A stretch of 64,000 nucleotides of DNA from NCBI RefSeq assembly GCF_004341685.1, contig NZ_SMAA01000002.1, positions 124,001-188,000 on the forward strand, written 5' to 3'. Below are positions 39,871-49,001 of the stretch, piece by piece (within the stretch, counting starts at the first letter, position 1; every line of letters starts with the position of its first letter). This DNA comes from Pectinatus cerevisiiphilus (GTDB lineage: Bacteria; Bacillota; Negativicutes; Selenomonadales; Selenomonadaceae). The notes below the pieces were generated by a model, which worked only from the letters and a program-made list of their open reading frames with translations, did no database searches and had not been told where the DNA came from. The translations under genes and the position numbers were made by a program.

Positions 39871-40500
39871 TTATTCACCGGGGATGGGGTCACTGACAGG
39901 AGTATCCAAAGGATAGGAAGTCATTCCAAACCAGCTGGCTGCATCATCCCAGGACAGGACAAGATTTTCTTTAGGGTTGCCGCTCTCATCATAGCCTTGT
40001 AAAACAGGTAAGGCAGTAGTGTCGCTGAGCAAATGTATTTTCATACTGCTGCTGTCCCAGCCCATGTTGGTGAGATTATCCATATTAGCATAAGTAACAT
40101 AATGGTCTTGGTATGGACCTACCATATAGAAATTATGTGTAGAGTCATCACCGTTTAGAGCGTTGTCTTTTAGTACCCAAAAAACCATATCAGGATCGGT
40201 TGTCTTGAATTCAAATATTTTTATTATACTTCCGGGAAGAAAACTGAAGTGGATATCATTGCTGTCACCCGAGATAAGCATATCTCCCCGTACTGTTCCG
40301 TTATAATTGTTTGGCATATAAAAGGTAAATCGCACATATTCGTTCCATTGGCCGATGGTCCGGACACTGGAAACGTCATTCCATAGTTTGTCTGTGGAAA
40401 ATTCGGCGATTTCCCGGGTACTCGTAACTTGCATAGCCAAACATGATGGCTGGAAGAAACAAAATAAGGATACAAATATAATCAAAATAATTTTTTTCAT
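39871..40500 (-). CDS. Secreted protein of unknown function
   Basis: The 209-residue protein starts with a clear signal peptide (KKIILIIFVSLFCFFQPSCLA) and continues as a polar, beta-rich domain with many Asp, Thr and Tyr residues and no recognised family. The YNGTVRGDMLISG and GPYQDHYVTYANMDNL stretches may be structural. ATG 40500 follows AAGGAGTG. It is monocistronic. An extracytoplasmic role is inferred from the signal peptide only. Confidence 0.65.
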   Translation of the reverse strand: MKKIILIIFVSLFCFFQPSCLAMQVTSTREIAEFSTDKLWNDVSSVRTIGQWNEYVRFTFYMPNNYNGTVRGDMLISGDSNDIHFSFLPGSIIKIFEFKTTDPDMVFWVLKDNALNGDDSTHNFYMVGPYQDHYVTYANMDNLTNMGWDSSSMKIHLLSDTTALPVLQGYDESGNPKENLVLSWDDAASWFGMTSYPLDTPVSDPIPGE

Positions 40501-40580
40501 GGAATCACTCCTTAAAATAAATATTCTGTCAAAATAAACCTTAGCATATAGCGCAAATGTTAGTCAAGTAAACATTTTTC

Positions 40581-40609
40581 TTGACTTTTTTTTCATAGCT
40601 GTATATAAT
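40581..40609 (+). promoter_or_regulatory. tRNA-Gln promoter
   Basis: TTGACT (40581-40586) and TATAAT (40604-40609), 17-base spacer, start 21 bases before the tRNA. Confidence 0.8.
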
Positions 40610-40629
40610 ATTTAAGTCGGCAAAAGTAT

Positions 40630-40705
40630 TGGGGTATCGCCAAGTTGGTAAGGCACGGGATTCTGAATCCCGCATTCGTTGGTTCGAGTCCAGCTACCCC
40701 AGCCA
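40630..40705 (+). tRNA. tRNA-Gln (anticodon CTG)
   Basis: Acceptor arms TGGGGTA and TACCCCA pair perfectly. The anticodon stem CGGGA/TCCCG encloses loop TTCTGAA, giving CTG, which reads CAG. The T arm has GGTTCGAGTCC, and CCA is encoded. A terminator (40717-40741) follows. Confidence 0.97.
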
Positions 40706-40716
40706 ATTGTAATTTT

Positions 40717-40741
40717 GCACCGCGTTTGCGGTGCTTTTTTT
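40717..40741 (+). terminator. Intrinsic terminator after tRNA-Gln
   Basis: GCACCGC and GCGGTGC pair perfectly around GTTT and are followed by seven Ts. Confidence 0.95.
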
Positions 40742-40838
40742 GTATAAGCCTGTATTTTTAAGACCTATCGGCTATAATTTCCCCTCTGCGGAAAAGACAA
40801 AGCTATTATATGGAATTGCTCACAAAAGGAGTTATTTT

Positions 40839-42077
40839 ATGGCTAAGAAATTTATTGCACTCTTAATATTTATAGTCATTTTGTTTTTAGGAATTGTGTA
40901 TTTTTTTTGTTCCCGCACGTATAAAGATCCCGGCAGTGAATCTGGAAATATAGTTGATGAAGTGGAAGGGAAGCCTCTTTATGTCTGGCAGACAATTTCC
41001 CCTGACGTAGCCCACGGCCGGACAATTTCCTGGATGGGGAAGATAAATGATACAGGAACATTGGAACTTTCCTATGCGGAACACGGTGTTGTGACTTATG
41101 AAGCAATGGCGGTCCCTTTCGATGAAGATACAGCCGTATATACCGTCAAGCTTCGTTCACTTGACCCGGATACGGAATATAGTTATCGGGTAAGCTCGGG
41201 GGCAGGTTATTCTGATTGGTACAAATTTTCTACTGTAGATGAGGAAAAACAAACTTGTTCAGCACTTATTTTCGGTGATTCCCAATCCAGTGATTATTCG
41301 GTTTGGTCTGGAACGGCCAATGCGGCATATGAAAGAAATCCCAATATAGACTTTTTTATAAATATGGGTGATTTGGTTGATAATGGCAGTGATCTATCAC
41401 AATGGCGTGCATGGTTGGCCGGTATAGCCAAGTTTTCCTCGTCAATACCAGTGGCACCGGTTATGGGAAACCATGAAACATATGGTCTGGATTGGAAACC
41501 AACTACTCCCCAGAGTTTCCAAACATTGTTCGGTGTGCCGGAGAACAGTTCCTATGGCATTCAGAAACATGCGTATTCTTTTGACTATGGGCCAGTGCAT
41601 TTTGTCGTTTTGGATACCCAGTTTGAAGAAGAACAGGTAGCTCTGCCTAACCTTCTCAAGGAACAGGCCGAATGGCTGGACAAGGACTTGGCAATGTCTG
41701 ATCTACCTTGGAAAATAATATTGATGCATCGCCAGCCATGGAAAATCCCGCCTGACGGATCCTTGAATGATATCGGTAAAGCTTTTTTACCGATAATAAG
41801 CAAGCATAACGTTGATGTAGTGTTCAGTGCACACATCCATTCATATTCCCGCACAGATCCTTTGAGCTTCGGCGGTGGGTCGGCCGTGTATATTTCTACA
41901 GGCCGCAGCGGTGATCAGGTATGGGCTAAATCACCACAGAAAAACGATGATGAAAAATTTTTTAATCCCCTTGATGAACCAATGTATTTGAAGATGGATG
42001 CAGATACACATAAGCTAACGGTAACTGCCTATAAGCAGGATGGCAGCATTATTGATGAATGGCAGACACAAAAATAA
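40839..42077 (+). CDS. Exported purple-acid-phosphatase-like metallophosphoesterase
   Basis: The 412-residue protein has an N-terminal signal anchor (FIALLIFIVILFLGIVYFF), a fibronectin-like purple acid phosphatase N-domain (LYVWQTISPDVAHGRTISWMG to EYSYRVSSG), and a calcineurin-like phosphoesterase domain with FGDSQSS, NMGDLVDNG, MGNHETYG, LMHRQPW and SAHIHSYSR, which supply the two-metal ligands. It would release phosphate from organic phosphates outside the membrane. ATG 40839 follows AAAGGAG; an upstream in-frame extension falls in the tRNA terminator and is rejected. Confidence 0.9.
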   Translation: MAKKFIALLIFIVILFLGIVYFFCSRTYKDPGSESGNIVDEVEGKPLYVWQTISPDVAHGRTISWMGKINDTGTLELSYAEHGVVTYEAMAVPFDEDTAVYTVKLRSLDPDTEYSYRVSSGAGYSDWYKFSTVDEEKQTCSALIFGDSQSSDYSVWSGTANAAYERNPNIDFFINMGDLVDNGSDLSQWRAWLAGIAKFSSSIPVAPVMGNHETYGLDWKPTTPQSFQTLFGVPENSSYGIQKHAYSFDYGPVHFVVLDTQFEEEQVALPNLLKEQAEWLDKDLAMSDLPWKIILMHRQPWKIPPDGSLNDIGKAFLPIISKHNVDVVFSAHIHSYSRTDPLSFGGGSAVYISTGRSGDQVWAKSPQKNDDEKFFNPLDEPMYLKMDADTHKLTVTAYKQDGSIIDEWQTQK

Positions 42078-42087
42078 TAAAAAAGTA

Positions 42088-42116
42088 TTGACAAATTTGC
42101 CTGATCTTAGTATAAT
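42088..42116 (+). promoter_or_regulatory. tRNA-Lys promoter (full consensus)
   Basis: TTGACA (42088-42093) and TATAAT (42111-42116) with a 17-base spacer: both hexamers are perfect. Confidence 0.9.
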
Positions 42117-42148
42117 ATCATAGTCGGCTTGATGAGCGACACTTAAAA

Positions 42149-42224
42149 GGTTCACTAGCTCAGTTGGCAGAGCACCTGACTTTTAATCAGGGTGTCCCGA
42201 GTTCGAATCTCGGGTGAGCCACCA
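42149..42224 (+). tRNA. tRNA-Lys (anticodon TTT)
   Basis: Acceptor GGTTCAC pairs with GTGAGCC (one G-U). The anticodon stem CCTGA/TCAGG encloses CTTTTAA, giving TTT. The T arm is GAGTTCGAATCTC and CCA is encoded. Confidence 0.97.
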
Positions 42225-42236
42225 TTTGTAAACAAG

Positions 42237-42266
42237 GCCTTCTTCCCATTGAAGAAGGCTTTTTTT
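42237..42266 (+). terminator. Intrinsic terminator after tRNA-Lys
   Basis: GCCTTCTTC and GAAGAAGGC pair perfectly, loop CCATT, followed by seven Ts. Confidence 0.95.
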
Positions 42267-42299
42267 GTATTTTTTTATACATAGAAAGGGGAAAGAGGA

Positions 42300-43525
42300 T
42301 TGGAACCTTCCGCAACATCAGCTGATAACAATGGATTCTCTGCAGAAAAACATAATTATGAAGTTGCCCTTTTATCATTTGGACATTTGCTGAACGATTT
42401 CTATTGTAATTTTTTACCTATCCTTATACCAATGTTGATTGTCAGTATGGATATATCATTAGCTTTAAGCGGGGTATTGGTAATGGCACTGGCTTTTACC
42501 GCCAATGTTTTACAACCTGTATTTGGTTATTATATGGATAAATATAATTTCAGCAGATTACTTTTAGTGGTTTTACCTTTTGGTGCATTTTTTATCAGTA
42601 TGACTAGTTTTGTATCCAATTTTTTCACCCTGTTTTTGTGCGTGGCATTAAGTGGGCTTGCCGTGTCTCTTTTTCATCCTATGGCTACAGGAATGGTCGG
42701 TAAAACTGCGAATAAAAAAAGTATGGGTATTTCGCTTTCTTTTTTTATTGGTGGGGGCAATCTGGGATTCGCTTTTGCGCCTATCGTATTGGTTTATTTC
42801 ATTCAGGCATATTCATTGAAAATGCTTCCGGTATTGATTGTTCCAACAGTAATTTTGAGTATACTTTTTTATCAGGCAAAATTGTATAAAATTCGTACGG
42901 TAAATAAAGATGAAAAGAACAAAAGTACTTTATCATGGCGAAGTCTGGCAGAAAATACGGCTTTATTGAAACTAAACGCTGCTATGGCTATAAGGACATG
43001 GTCCCATGGAGCGATAACAACGTTTTTGCCGATGCTGTTGCTTACTTATGGATATGATAAGACTGCATCGGGTTGGCTGCTGACCGGTTTTTAGTGGGCG
43101 CAGCTGTTGGTGGTGTGTTTGGTGGTTTTTTAAACGATCGCATCGGCTATAAAAAAGTGATATGGATTTCTATGCTGGCTGCGGTTTTTCCTGCATTGTA
43201 TTTTTTTATGGCTGAAAATATATCATTCGTTTCTATAGCGGCATTGTTTATGGCTGGATTCTTTTTACAGGCAGCGCATCCATGCTCTGTTGTTTGGTGT
43301 CAACGGTTTTTACCGGATAACCCCAACCTTGCCTCAGGTATGATGCTGGGACTTTCGTTCGGGCTCGGCGGTGTTGGTGCTGCTTTAACGGCAGTTGCCG
43401 CTGAATACATAGGATTATCTTTAGCGCTTGCATGCACTGTGCTGACATTAGTAGTGGGAGCTGTTATTGTTTATACAATCCCGGAATGCCCTGCTGTTGC
43501 AAGGGACGTAATTCAATCAGAGTAA
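42300..43525 (+). pseudogene. Fsr-like MFS transporter interrupted by a -1 frameshift
   Basis: Two overlapping frames (42300-43094 and 43073-43525) together make one MFS protein of about 407 residues like the fosmidomycin-resistance (Fsr) family: SFGHLLNDFYCNFLPILIPML at the start, SLFHPMATGMVG, and AALFMAGFFLQAAHPCSVVW later. The first frame ends GWLLTGF at TAG. One extra T in the T5 run at 43088-43092 would continue it as GWLLTGFLVGAAVGGVFGG. All other motifs are intact and codon use is normal, so the break is recent, phase-variable or a base-call error. TTG 42300 with AAGGGG upstream is the likely start. Confidence 0.8.
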
Positions 43526-43548
43526 ACTATATTCTAAAATAAATAAAA

Positions 43549-43577
43549 GCAAGGCATTTTGCTGCCTTGCTTTTTTT
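43549..43577. terminator. Bidirectional intrinsic terminator
   Basis: GCAAGGCA and TGCCTTGC pair perfectly, loop TTTTGC, then T7; A-rich on the other flank. It separates the MFS gene from converging manA. Confidence 0.9.
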
Positions 43578-43584
43578 ATTTATT

Positions 43585-44550
43585 TTAAAGTGTAGTTAAA
43601 ATGAATTCACCCATACCATTAATGCGATAGTCCCCCATTGAAGCGGGGATGAACACACTATCACCCTTTTTCAGAATCAGGCTTTCGTTAGGGGCGTCAA
43701 GACATAATTCACCATCAAGCACCAGCAATGAATGGAAAGAGCTGGTGTCAGCACAGAGAGTACAGTTTCCACCAATTTGAAAAAGATATACTGTAAATAA
43801 AGAACATTGTGAGAGTAATTTAATTTTATAGTCAGAAAAGACATCAATTGAACCAATGGCACCTGGTTTGTATACAGGCGGCTGTAAATTGGTTACGGCC
43901 AGTGCTTTTGCTATATGCAGCTGTCTAGGTTTTCCGTCCTTACCTTTTCTGCCATAGTCGTAAACACGGTAGGTGGTATTGGAACTTTGCTGTATTTCAG
44001 CAATCAATATCCCCTTACCGATGCCGTGCAGCGTCCCAGACGCTATGAAGAAGACGTCGCCTTTCTTTACGGGAACCTGGTTACAGACATCAAGCAGCGT
44101 ATTGTCATGGATACGTCTTTCAAATTCATCATGGCTTATCTTATTTTTAAAACCGTAAATTAATTTAGCATCTGGTTCTGCATCCACTATATACCACATT
44201 TCAGTTTTACCGGGTTCACCTTCAACTGCTTGGGCATAATCGTCGTTCGGGTGCACCTGTATAGATAAATTGTCATGGGCATCAATTAATTTTATGAGCA
44301 AAGGAAAATAATCTACGGCAGCAGCTTTTGTGCCTACCACTTTTTTGCCGAGCTTATCGATATAAGAAGGCAGGGTTTGGTCTTTGTAGGTGCCATTTTC
44401 AATAGTACATACACCCGCTTTATGGCAGGATAGTTCCCAGCTTTCTGCAACTATAGGCAGATCAGTCCGTTTTCCGTACTCGTCTTTCAAACGAGTTCCA
44501 CCCCAGATGTAATCTTTTAGGGGAGACCGTAATTTTAATGGATATAGCAT
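43585..44550 (-). CDS. manA: Mannose-6-phosphate isomerase, class I (short form)
   Basis: This 321-residue zinc enzyme interconverts mannose-6-phosphate and fructose-6-phosphate. The zinc ligands are in LSIQVHPNDDYA (Gln, His), KTEMWYIVDA (Glu) and SGTLHGIG (His), and GRKGKDGKPRQLHI follows. The start ATG 44550 has GAGGTGA upstream; an in-frame GTG/ATG extension to 44652 lacks support. It resembles the Bacillus ManA/Pmi form. Monocistronic. Confidence 0.94.
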   Translation of the reverse strand: MLYPLKLRSPLKDYIWGGTRLKDEYGKRTDLPIVAESWELSCHKAGVCTIENGTYKDQTLPSYIDKLGKKVVGTKAAAVDYFPLLIKLIDAHDNLSIQVHPNDDYAQAVEGEPGKTEMWYIVDAEPDAKLIYGFKNKISHDEFERRIHDNTLLDVCNQVPVKKGDVFFIASGTLHGIGKGILIAEIQQSSNTTYRVYDYGRKGKDGKPRQLHIAKALAVTNLQPPVYKPGAIGSIDVFSDYKIKLLSQCSLFTVYLFQIGGNCTLCADTSSFHSLLVLDGELCLDAPNESLILKKGDSVFIPASMGDYRINGMGEFILTTL

Positions 44551-44769
44551 ATAATTCACCTCTGCTACATTATAACATAGATAGCGTTGCGGACGATATT
44601 TATGGCTTATATGAGCATTATTTTTATATTTCAGAACAAAGAAGTATGGCAAATTGCAAGATTTTTATATTTTAAGGCAATTATATTGAATATCATTTAT
44701 TTATTGCAGAAAAATAAAATAAAATTCCTTTTTTTATATCTATAGACGATAACGTCTTAAAGTTTTATC

Positions 44770-44798
44770 TTGACTAGTGTATACTTGCAAACTATAAT
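44770..44798 (+). promoter_or_regulatory. Promoter of the branched-chain amino acid ABC operon
   Basis: TTGACT (44770-44775) and TATAAT (44793-44798), 17-base spacer, lie 47 bases before the binding-protein ATG. Confidence 0.8.
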
Positions 44799-44844
44799 AT
44801 ATCTATCGTAATAATAGAAGTAATTACTACTAGGAGGAGCTTTT

Positions 44845-46026
44845 ATGAAATTAAAGGGAAAGCGTTTGAGAGTTATCAGCGCACTCCTTGGTGCAGCAAT
44901 GATGACAGCAGTCATTTCCGGCTGTGGCGGACAAAAAAGTGCGTCTGATGCAAACACCATTAAAATCGGTGCAAATTTTGAACTCACAGGGAATGCAGCA
45001 AATTATGGTTCGGCTGCATTAGATGGTTTAAGGCTTGCCGTCAAGGAAGTAAATGATGCAGGCGGCATCAACGGAAAGACCGTTGAATTAGAAGAAGTAG
45101 ATTGTAAATCAGAAGCATCAGAAGCAGCCAATGCGACGACTAAGCTGGTTACGGATAAAGTTTCTGCGATTGTCGGACCGGCTACTACTGGTGATGTATT
45201 GGCTTCATCGCCAATTGTTACTGACAGTAAAGTTCCTCTTATCGCTCCGGCAGCAACTAGTCCTAAAGTAACGGTTGATGATAGTGGCAAAGTGAATCCT
45301 TTCATTTTCCGCAGTTGTTTTATTGATCCCCAGCAGGGTGACGTAATGGCTACCTTTGCTACTAAAACACTGAAGGTAAAGACCGCAGCTATTTATGTGG
45401 ATTCCAGCACAGACTATTCAAAGAGCCTGGGCAAGGTATTCAAGGAAAAGTTTGAAGCGGCAGGCGGACAGGTCGTTGATGAAGAAGCGTTCGTACAAAA
45501 AGACCAGGATTTTAAGACTACACTCACAAAGATAAAAGCAGCTAATCCGGATGTAATTTTCATCCCTGCTTATTATGAAGAAGTCGGTAAGATTGTTAAA
45601 CAGGCACGTGAATTGGGCATAACTGCTCCACTGCTTGGTACTGATGGTTGGGATGATAATAAAGTCGTAGATATCGCTGGTGCGGATTCATTGAATAATA
45701 CTTTCTATAGCACACATTATTCAGATCAGGATAAAGATGTACAAAACTTTATCAAATTGTTCCAGACCGCAAATGATGGTAAATCACCTAATGTCTTTGC
45801 AGCACTGGGATATGATGCGGGCAAGATGTTGATTGAAGCCATTAAACAGGCAAATAGCAGCGATCCGCAGAAGATACGTGATGCTTTGGAAAATCTGAAA
45901 GATATTCAGGTCGGAACAGGCACCATCAGCATGGATAAGAACCATAATCCTATAAAATCGGCTGTCATAATTGAAATGAAAGACGGCAGTAAGGTTATGA
46001 GAGAAAAGATAGCTCCAGAAAGCTGA
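44845..46026 (+). CDS. Branched-chain amino acid ABC transporter, substrate-binding lipoprotein
   Basis: The 393-residue protein has a lipoprotein signal peptide (ALLGAAMMTAVISGCGGQ, Cys at about residue 27) and a Leu/Ile/Val-binding-type receptor domain (IKIGANFELTGNAANYGSAALDGLRLAVKEVNDAGGINGK, VGPATTGDVLASSPIV). It captures branched-chain amino acids or related substrates and hands them to the LivHMGF components downstream. ATG follows AGGAGG. A perfect hairpin terminator after the gene would leave it expressed above the other genes. Confidence 0.95.
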   Translation: MKLKGKRLRVISALLGAAMMTAVISGCGGQKSASDANTIKIGANFELTGNAANYGSAALDGLRLAVKEVNDAGGINGKTVELEEVDCKSEASEAANATTKLVTDKVSAIVGPATTGDVLASSPIVTDSKVPLIAPAATSPKVTVDDSGKVNPFIFRSCFIDPQQGDVMATFATKTLKVKTAAIYVDSSTDYSKSLGKVFKEKFEAAGGQVVDEEAFVQKDQDFKTTLTKIKAANPDVIFIPAYYEEVGKIVKQARELGITAPLLGTDGWDDNKVVDIAGADSLNNTFYSTHYSDQDKDVQNFIKLFQTANDGKSPNVFAALGYDAGKMLIEAIKQANSSDPQKIRDALENLKDIQVGTGTISMDKNHNPIKSAVIIEMKDGSKVMREKIAPES

Positions 46027-46037
46027 TTGCCAGAAGT

Positions 46038-46076
46038 AGTCAATTCCGGTCAAAATAACCGGAATTGACTTATTTT
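46038..46076 (+). terminator. Intrinsic terminator after the binding-protein gene
   Basis: AGTCAATTCCGGT (46038-46050) and ACCGGAATTGACT (46058-46070) are perfect 13-base arms, followed by TATTTT. Partial read-through is needed for the permease genes unless they have their own promoter. Confidence 0.8.
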
Positions 46077-46184
46077 AAAGGATAAATAACTGATATTGAC
46101 AATAATACGATTGATAATTTATAATATCAATATATTTGGTATTTTGTCTGCTGAAGTTAATATGTGCTCAACGGTGAGCTGTTT

Positions 46185-46334
46185 ATGGTTGATGCACGGA
46201 CTGGTATTGGAACCTTTGGCTGGTCGGCTGAAGGTTTTTATTTTTGCCTGCGGGATGACACGTGGGCAGTGCAGGCAAAATATTTTATCGGCGTGAAAGG
46301 CAAAGCGTTTTATTGTGCTGAGGTTTTCGGCTAA
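46185..46334 (+). CDS. Possible 49-residue small protein inside the BCAA ABC operon
   Basis: An ATG with GGTGAG 6 bases upstream opens a frame of 49 residues (MVDARTGIGTFGWSAEGF...FYCAEVFG) rich in aromatic residues and Gly. The frame is open upstream to GTG 46164. Codon use is like neighbouring genes. It lies between the terminator and livH in the operon's only long gap. No family was recognised; it has no signal peptide or membrane span. Confidence 0.4.
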   Translation: MVDARTGIGTFGWSAEGFYFCLRDDTWAVQAKYFIGVKGKAFYCAEVFG

Positions 46335-46390
46335 TAATATTTTGTACACGGCTAAATTATTGAAAAATAAAATGTAATGGGGGCTTTCTG

Positions 46391-47278
46391 ATGGGAATTA
46401 TGGATCAGTTTTTACAGCAGCTGATCAACGGAATATCGTTGGGAAGTATATATGCGCTGATTGCTTTAGGCTATACCATGGTATATGGTATTATTAAATT
46501 AATAAATTTTGCGCATGGCGATATTTATATGGTTGGCGCGTATATTGGCTTTTTTTGTATCACTGTGATGAATTGGCCGGTGCTGCCAGCTTTGTTGGTA
46601 TCAATGCTGCTGACAGGGATATTGGGTATGCTTATAGAACGGTTTGCGTACAGACCTTTGCGGTCGGCACCACGCATATCTGTCCTGATAACAGCGATAG
46701 GTGTTTCTTTTTTCCTCGAATATACAATGATGTATTTTGTTACACCACAGCCGAGAACTTTTCCCAGTATTTTAGATGATGCGGCATATCATATAGGGCC
46801 GTTTGTAATCAATAACCAACAAATTATGATTTTTGCTATTACTATAATACTCATGGCTATCTTGACTTATATAGTGCAGTATACAAAGGTTGGTAAAGCA
46901 ATGCGTGCCGTTTCTTTTGATAATGAAACAGCGCAACTGATGGGGATTAACTCCAACCGCATAATTTCTGTTACCTTTGGCATAGGTTCGGCATTGGCGG
47001 CCGCAGCCGGTGTGCTGGTTGGGATTTACTATAATTCAATTGATCCGCTTATGGGGATAATGCCAGGGCTAAAAGCTTTCGTAGCAGCGGTGCTTGGCGG
47101 TATAGGTATTTTGCCGGGAGCAGCAGCCGGTGGTATTATTTTGGGGATTATAGAAGCGTTGGTCAGCGGTTTTATTTCTTCTACTTTTCGTGACGCAGCA
47201 GCTTTTGCCATATTGATATTGGTTTTATTATTTAAACCAACAGGTCTTTTGGGCAAAAATACGAACGAGAAAGTGTAG
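46391..47278 (+). CDS. livH: Branched-chain amino acid ABC transporter permease LivH-like
   Basis: This 295-residue permease has about eight helices and typical LivH sequences: NGISLGSIYALIALGYTMVYGIIKLINFAHGD at the N-terminus, KVGKAMRAVSFDNETAQLMGI (coupling region) and GLKAFVAAVLGGIGILPGAA near the end. It forms the membrane channel with LivM. ATG 46391 follows GGGGG and the gene precedes livM by 9 bases. Confidence 0.95.
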   Translation: MGIMDQFLQQLINGISLGSIYALIALGYTMVYGIIKLINFAHGDIYMVGAYIGFFCITVMNWPVLPALLVSMLLTGILGMLIERFAYRPLRSAPRISVLITAIGVSFFLEYTMMYFVTPQPRTFPSILDDAAYHIGPFVINNQQIMIFAITIILMAILTYIVQYTKVGKAMRAVSFDNETAQLMGINSNRIISVTFGIGSALAAAAGVLVGIYYNSIDPLMGIMPGLKAFVAAVLGGIGILPGAAAGGIILGIIEALVSGFISSTFRDAAAFAILILVLLFKPTGLLGKNTNEKV

Positions 47279-47287
47279 GTGTGATAA

Positions 47288-48229
47288 ATGAATTCATTGC
47301 GTAAAAGAGATCTAAAAGCAATTGTTATCAGCCTAATTGTTTTTGCGATAATACAGGGGTTGATTTCTTCCGAATTTCTGGATCCTTTTTGGCAGTTAAA
47401 TATAATTGTAATATGCATAAATATAATTATGTCAGTGAGCCTTAATCTCATAAATGGTTACACTGGGCAATTTTCGTTGGGACATGCAGGTTTTATGGCG
47501 ATAGGCGCATATACGGGTGCTGTTTTGTCGGTAAATTTCCATATGCCGTTTATTATCGGCTTGATTGTAGCTTTTGCTGTTGCCGCTATTATAGGCTGCC
47601 TTATCGGTCTGCCGACAATGCGGCTCAGGGGCGATTACCTTGCTATCGCGACATTGGGCTTGGGTGAAATAATCCGCATTGTTATAATGAACGTCAACTA
47701 TGTAGGCGGGGCAGCCGGTTTTATGGGCATACCGAAAACTACAAATTTTGCATGGGCATTCTTTGTAATGCTTTTTGTAGTATTTTTTATAAAAAATTAT
47801 GTAAACTCGTCGTATGGCCGTGCTTGTGTAGCAATTCGTGAAAATGAAATTGCTGCGGAAGCTATGGGCGTGAATACGACAAAGTATAAGGTTCTTGCTT
47901 TTACGATAGGTGCGGGCTTTGCCGGCGTGGCAGGCTGTCTTTTCGCACATACGTTCTATATCATACACCCTTCGTCGTTTACTTTTTTGGCATCATTCAA
48001 TTATTTGATAATGATTGTTATGGGCGGGATGGGTTCCATTACTGGTTCTATAGCCGGTGCCTTTATCCTTACGACGATATCAGCATTGCTCTCTAATTGG
48101 CCGGAACTGCGCATGAGCATCTATGCATTGTTGCTTATTGGTCTCATGTTTTACCGTCCGCAAGGTTTGTTTGGTAATATAGAACTTACCAGTTTACCCA
48201 TTTTTAGACATTTTAAGGGGGGTAAATAA
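47288..48229 (+). CDS. livM: Branched-chain amino acid ABC transporter permease LivM-like
   Basis: The 313-residue partner permease has SLNLINGYTGQFSLGHAGFMAIGAYTGA, PTMRLRGDYLAIATLGLGEIIRI and the EAMGVNTTKYKVLAFTIGAGFAG coupling segment, the hallmarks of LivM. The downstream ATPase gene follows after 2 bases. Confidence 0.95.
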   Translation: MNSLRKRDLKAIVISLIVFAIIQGLISSEFLDPFWQLNIIVICINIIMSVSLNLINGYTGQFSLGHAGFMAIGAYTGAVLSVNFHMPFIIGLIVAFAVAAIIGCLIGLPTMRLRGDYLAIATLGLGEIIRIVIMNVNYVGGAAGFMGIPKTTNFAWAFFVMLFVVFFIKNYVNSSYGRACVAIRENEIAAEAMGVNTTKYKVLAFTIGAGFAGVAGCLFAHTFYIIHPSSFTFLASFNYLIMIVMGGMGSITGSIAGAFILTTISALLSNWPELRMSIYALLLIGLMFYRPQGLFGNIELTSLPIFRHFKGGK

Positions 48230-48231
48230 GC

Positions 48232-48999
48232 ATGAGCGTATTATTAGAAGCAAAAAACGTATCGAAATTGTTTGGTGGTTTAAAAGCTGTCAGCAATTTT
48301 AATATGACAATAAATAAAGGTGAATTAGTGGGACTTATAGGCCCTAACGGCGCAGGTAAGACGACGGCGTTTAACTTGTTCACCGGTGTTTATCAACCGA
48401 CAACGGGCACTATTTCTTTAGACGGGAAAAGCTTGCTGGGCATGAAACCTTCGCAGATAACACAAAGAGGTATTGCGCGTACATTTCAAAACATACGTTT
48501 ATTTTCTGAACTGAGTGTTCTCGATAACGTTAAAATAGCTTATCATACCCATTTGAATTACAATTTGTTGGAAGCAGCATTTCGTGTCGGCCGTTACATG
48601 CAGCAAGAACGGCAAGTTGAAGAAACAGGCAAGGAATTGCTGAAAATATTTAAGCTTGATGATAAAGTTAATGAGATTGCAAAGAACCTGCCATATGGTG
48701 CGCAAAGACGGTTGGAAATCGCCCGTGCCCTGGCTACAAGACCTAAACTTTTGCTTTTGGATGAACCGGCCGCCGGTATGAATCCACAGGAAACCAAGGA
48801 ACTCATGGAAATGATCCGCTGGATTAAAAAAGAATTTGCCCTTTCTATTTTGCTCATAGAACATGATATGAGTCTGGTCATGGGCATCTGCGAACGCATA
48901 TATGTATTGGAATACGGCTCCATTATAGCCCAAGGAGTACCTGATGAGATAAAGAAAGATCCGGAAGTTATCCGTGCTTATCTTGGTGAGGAGGCTTAA
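48232..48999 (+). CDS. livG: Branched-chain amino acid ABC transporter ATPase LivG-like
   Basis: This 255-residue ATPase has Walker A (GPNGAGKTTAFN), the Q-loop (ARTFQNIRLFSELSV), a divergent signature (LPYGAQRRLEIARALA), Walker B (LLLLDEPAAGMNP) and the switch His (LIEHDM). The LivG-specific insertion after the Q-loop and the C-terminal extension are present. It ends 2 bases before livF. Confidence 0.95.
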   Translation: MSVLLEAKNVSKLFGGLKAVSNFNMTINKGELVGLIGPNGAGKTTAFNLFTGVYQPTTGTISLDGKSLLGMKPSQITQRGIARTFQNIRLFSELSVLDNVKIAYHTHLNYNLLEAAFRVGRYMQQERQVEETGKELLKIFKLDDKVNEIAKNLPYGAQRRLEIARALATRPKLLLLDEPAAGMNPQETKELMEMIRWIKKEFALSILLIEHDMSLVMGICERIYVLEYGSIIAQGVPDEIKKDPEVIRAYLGEEA

Positions 49000-49001
49000 T
49001 A

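Noticed and set aside
46119-46349. Minus-strand ORF opposite the small ORF in the BCAA operon
   Set aside because: Opposite to operon direction and without a ribosome-binding site; the plus-strand frame has better features.
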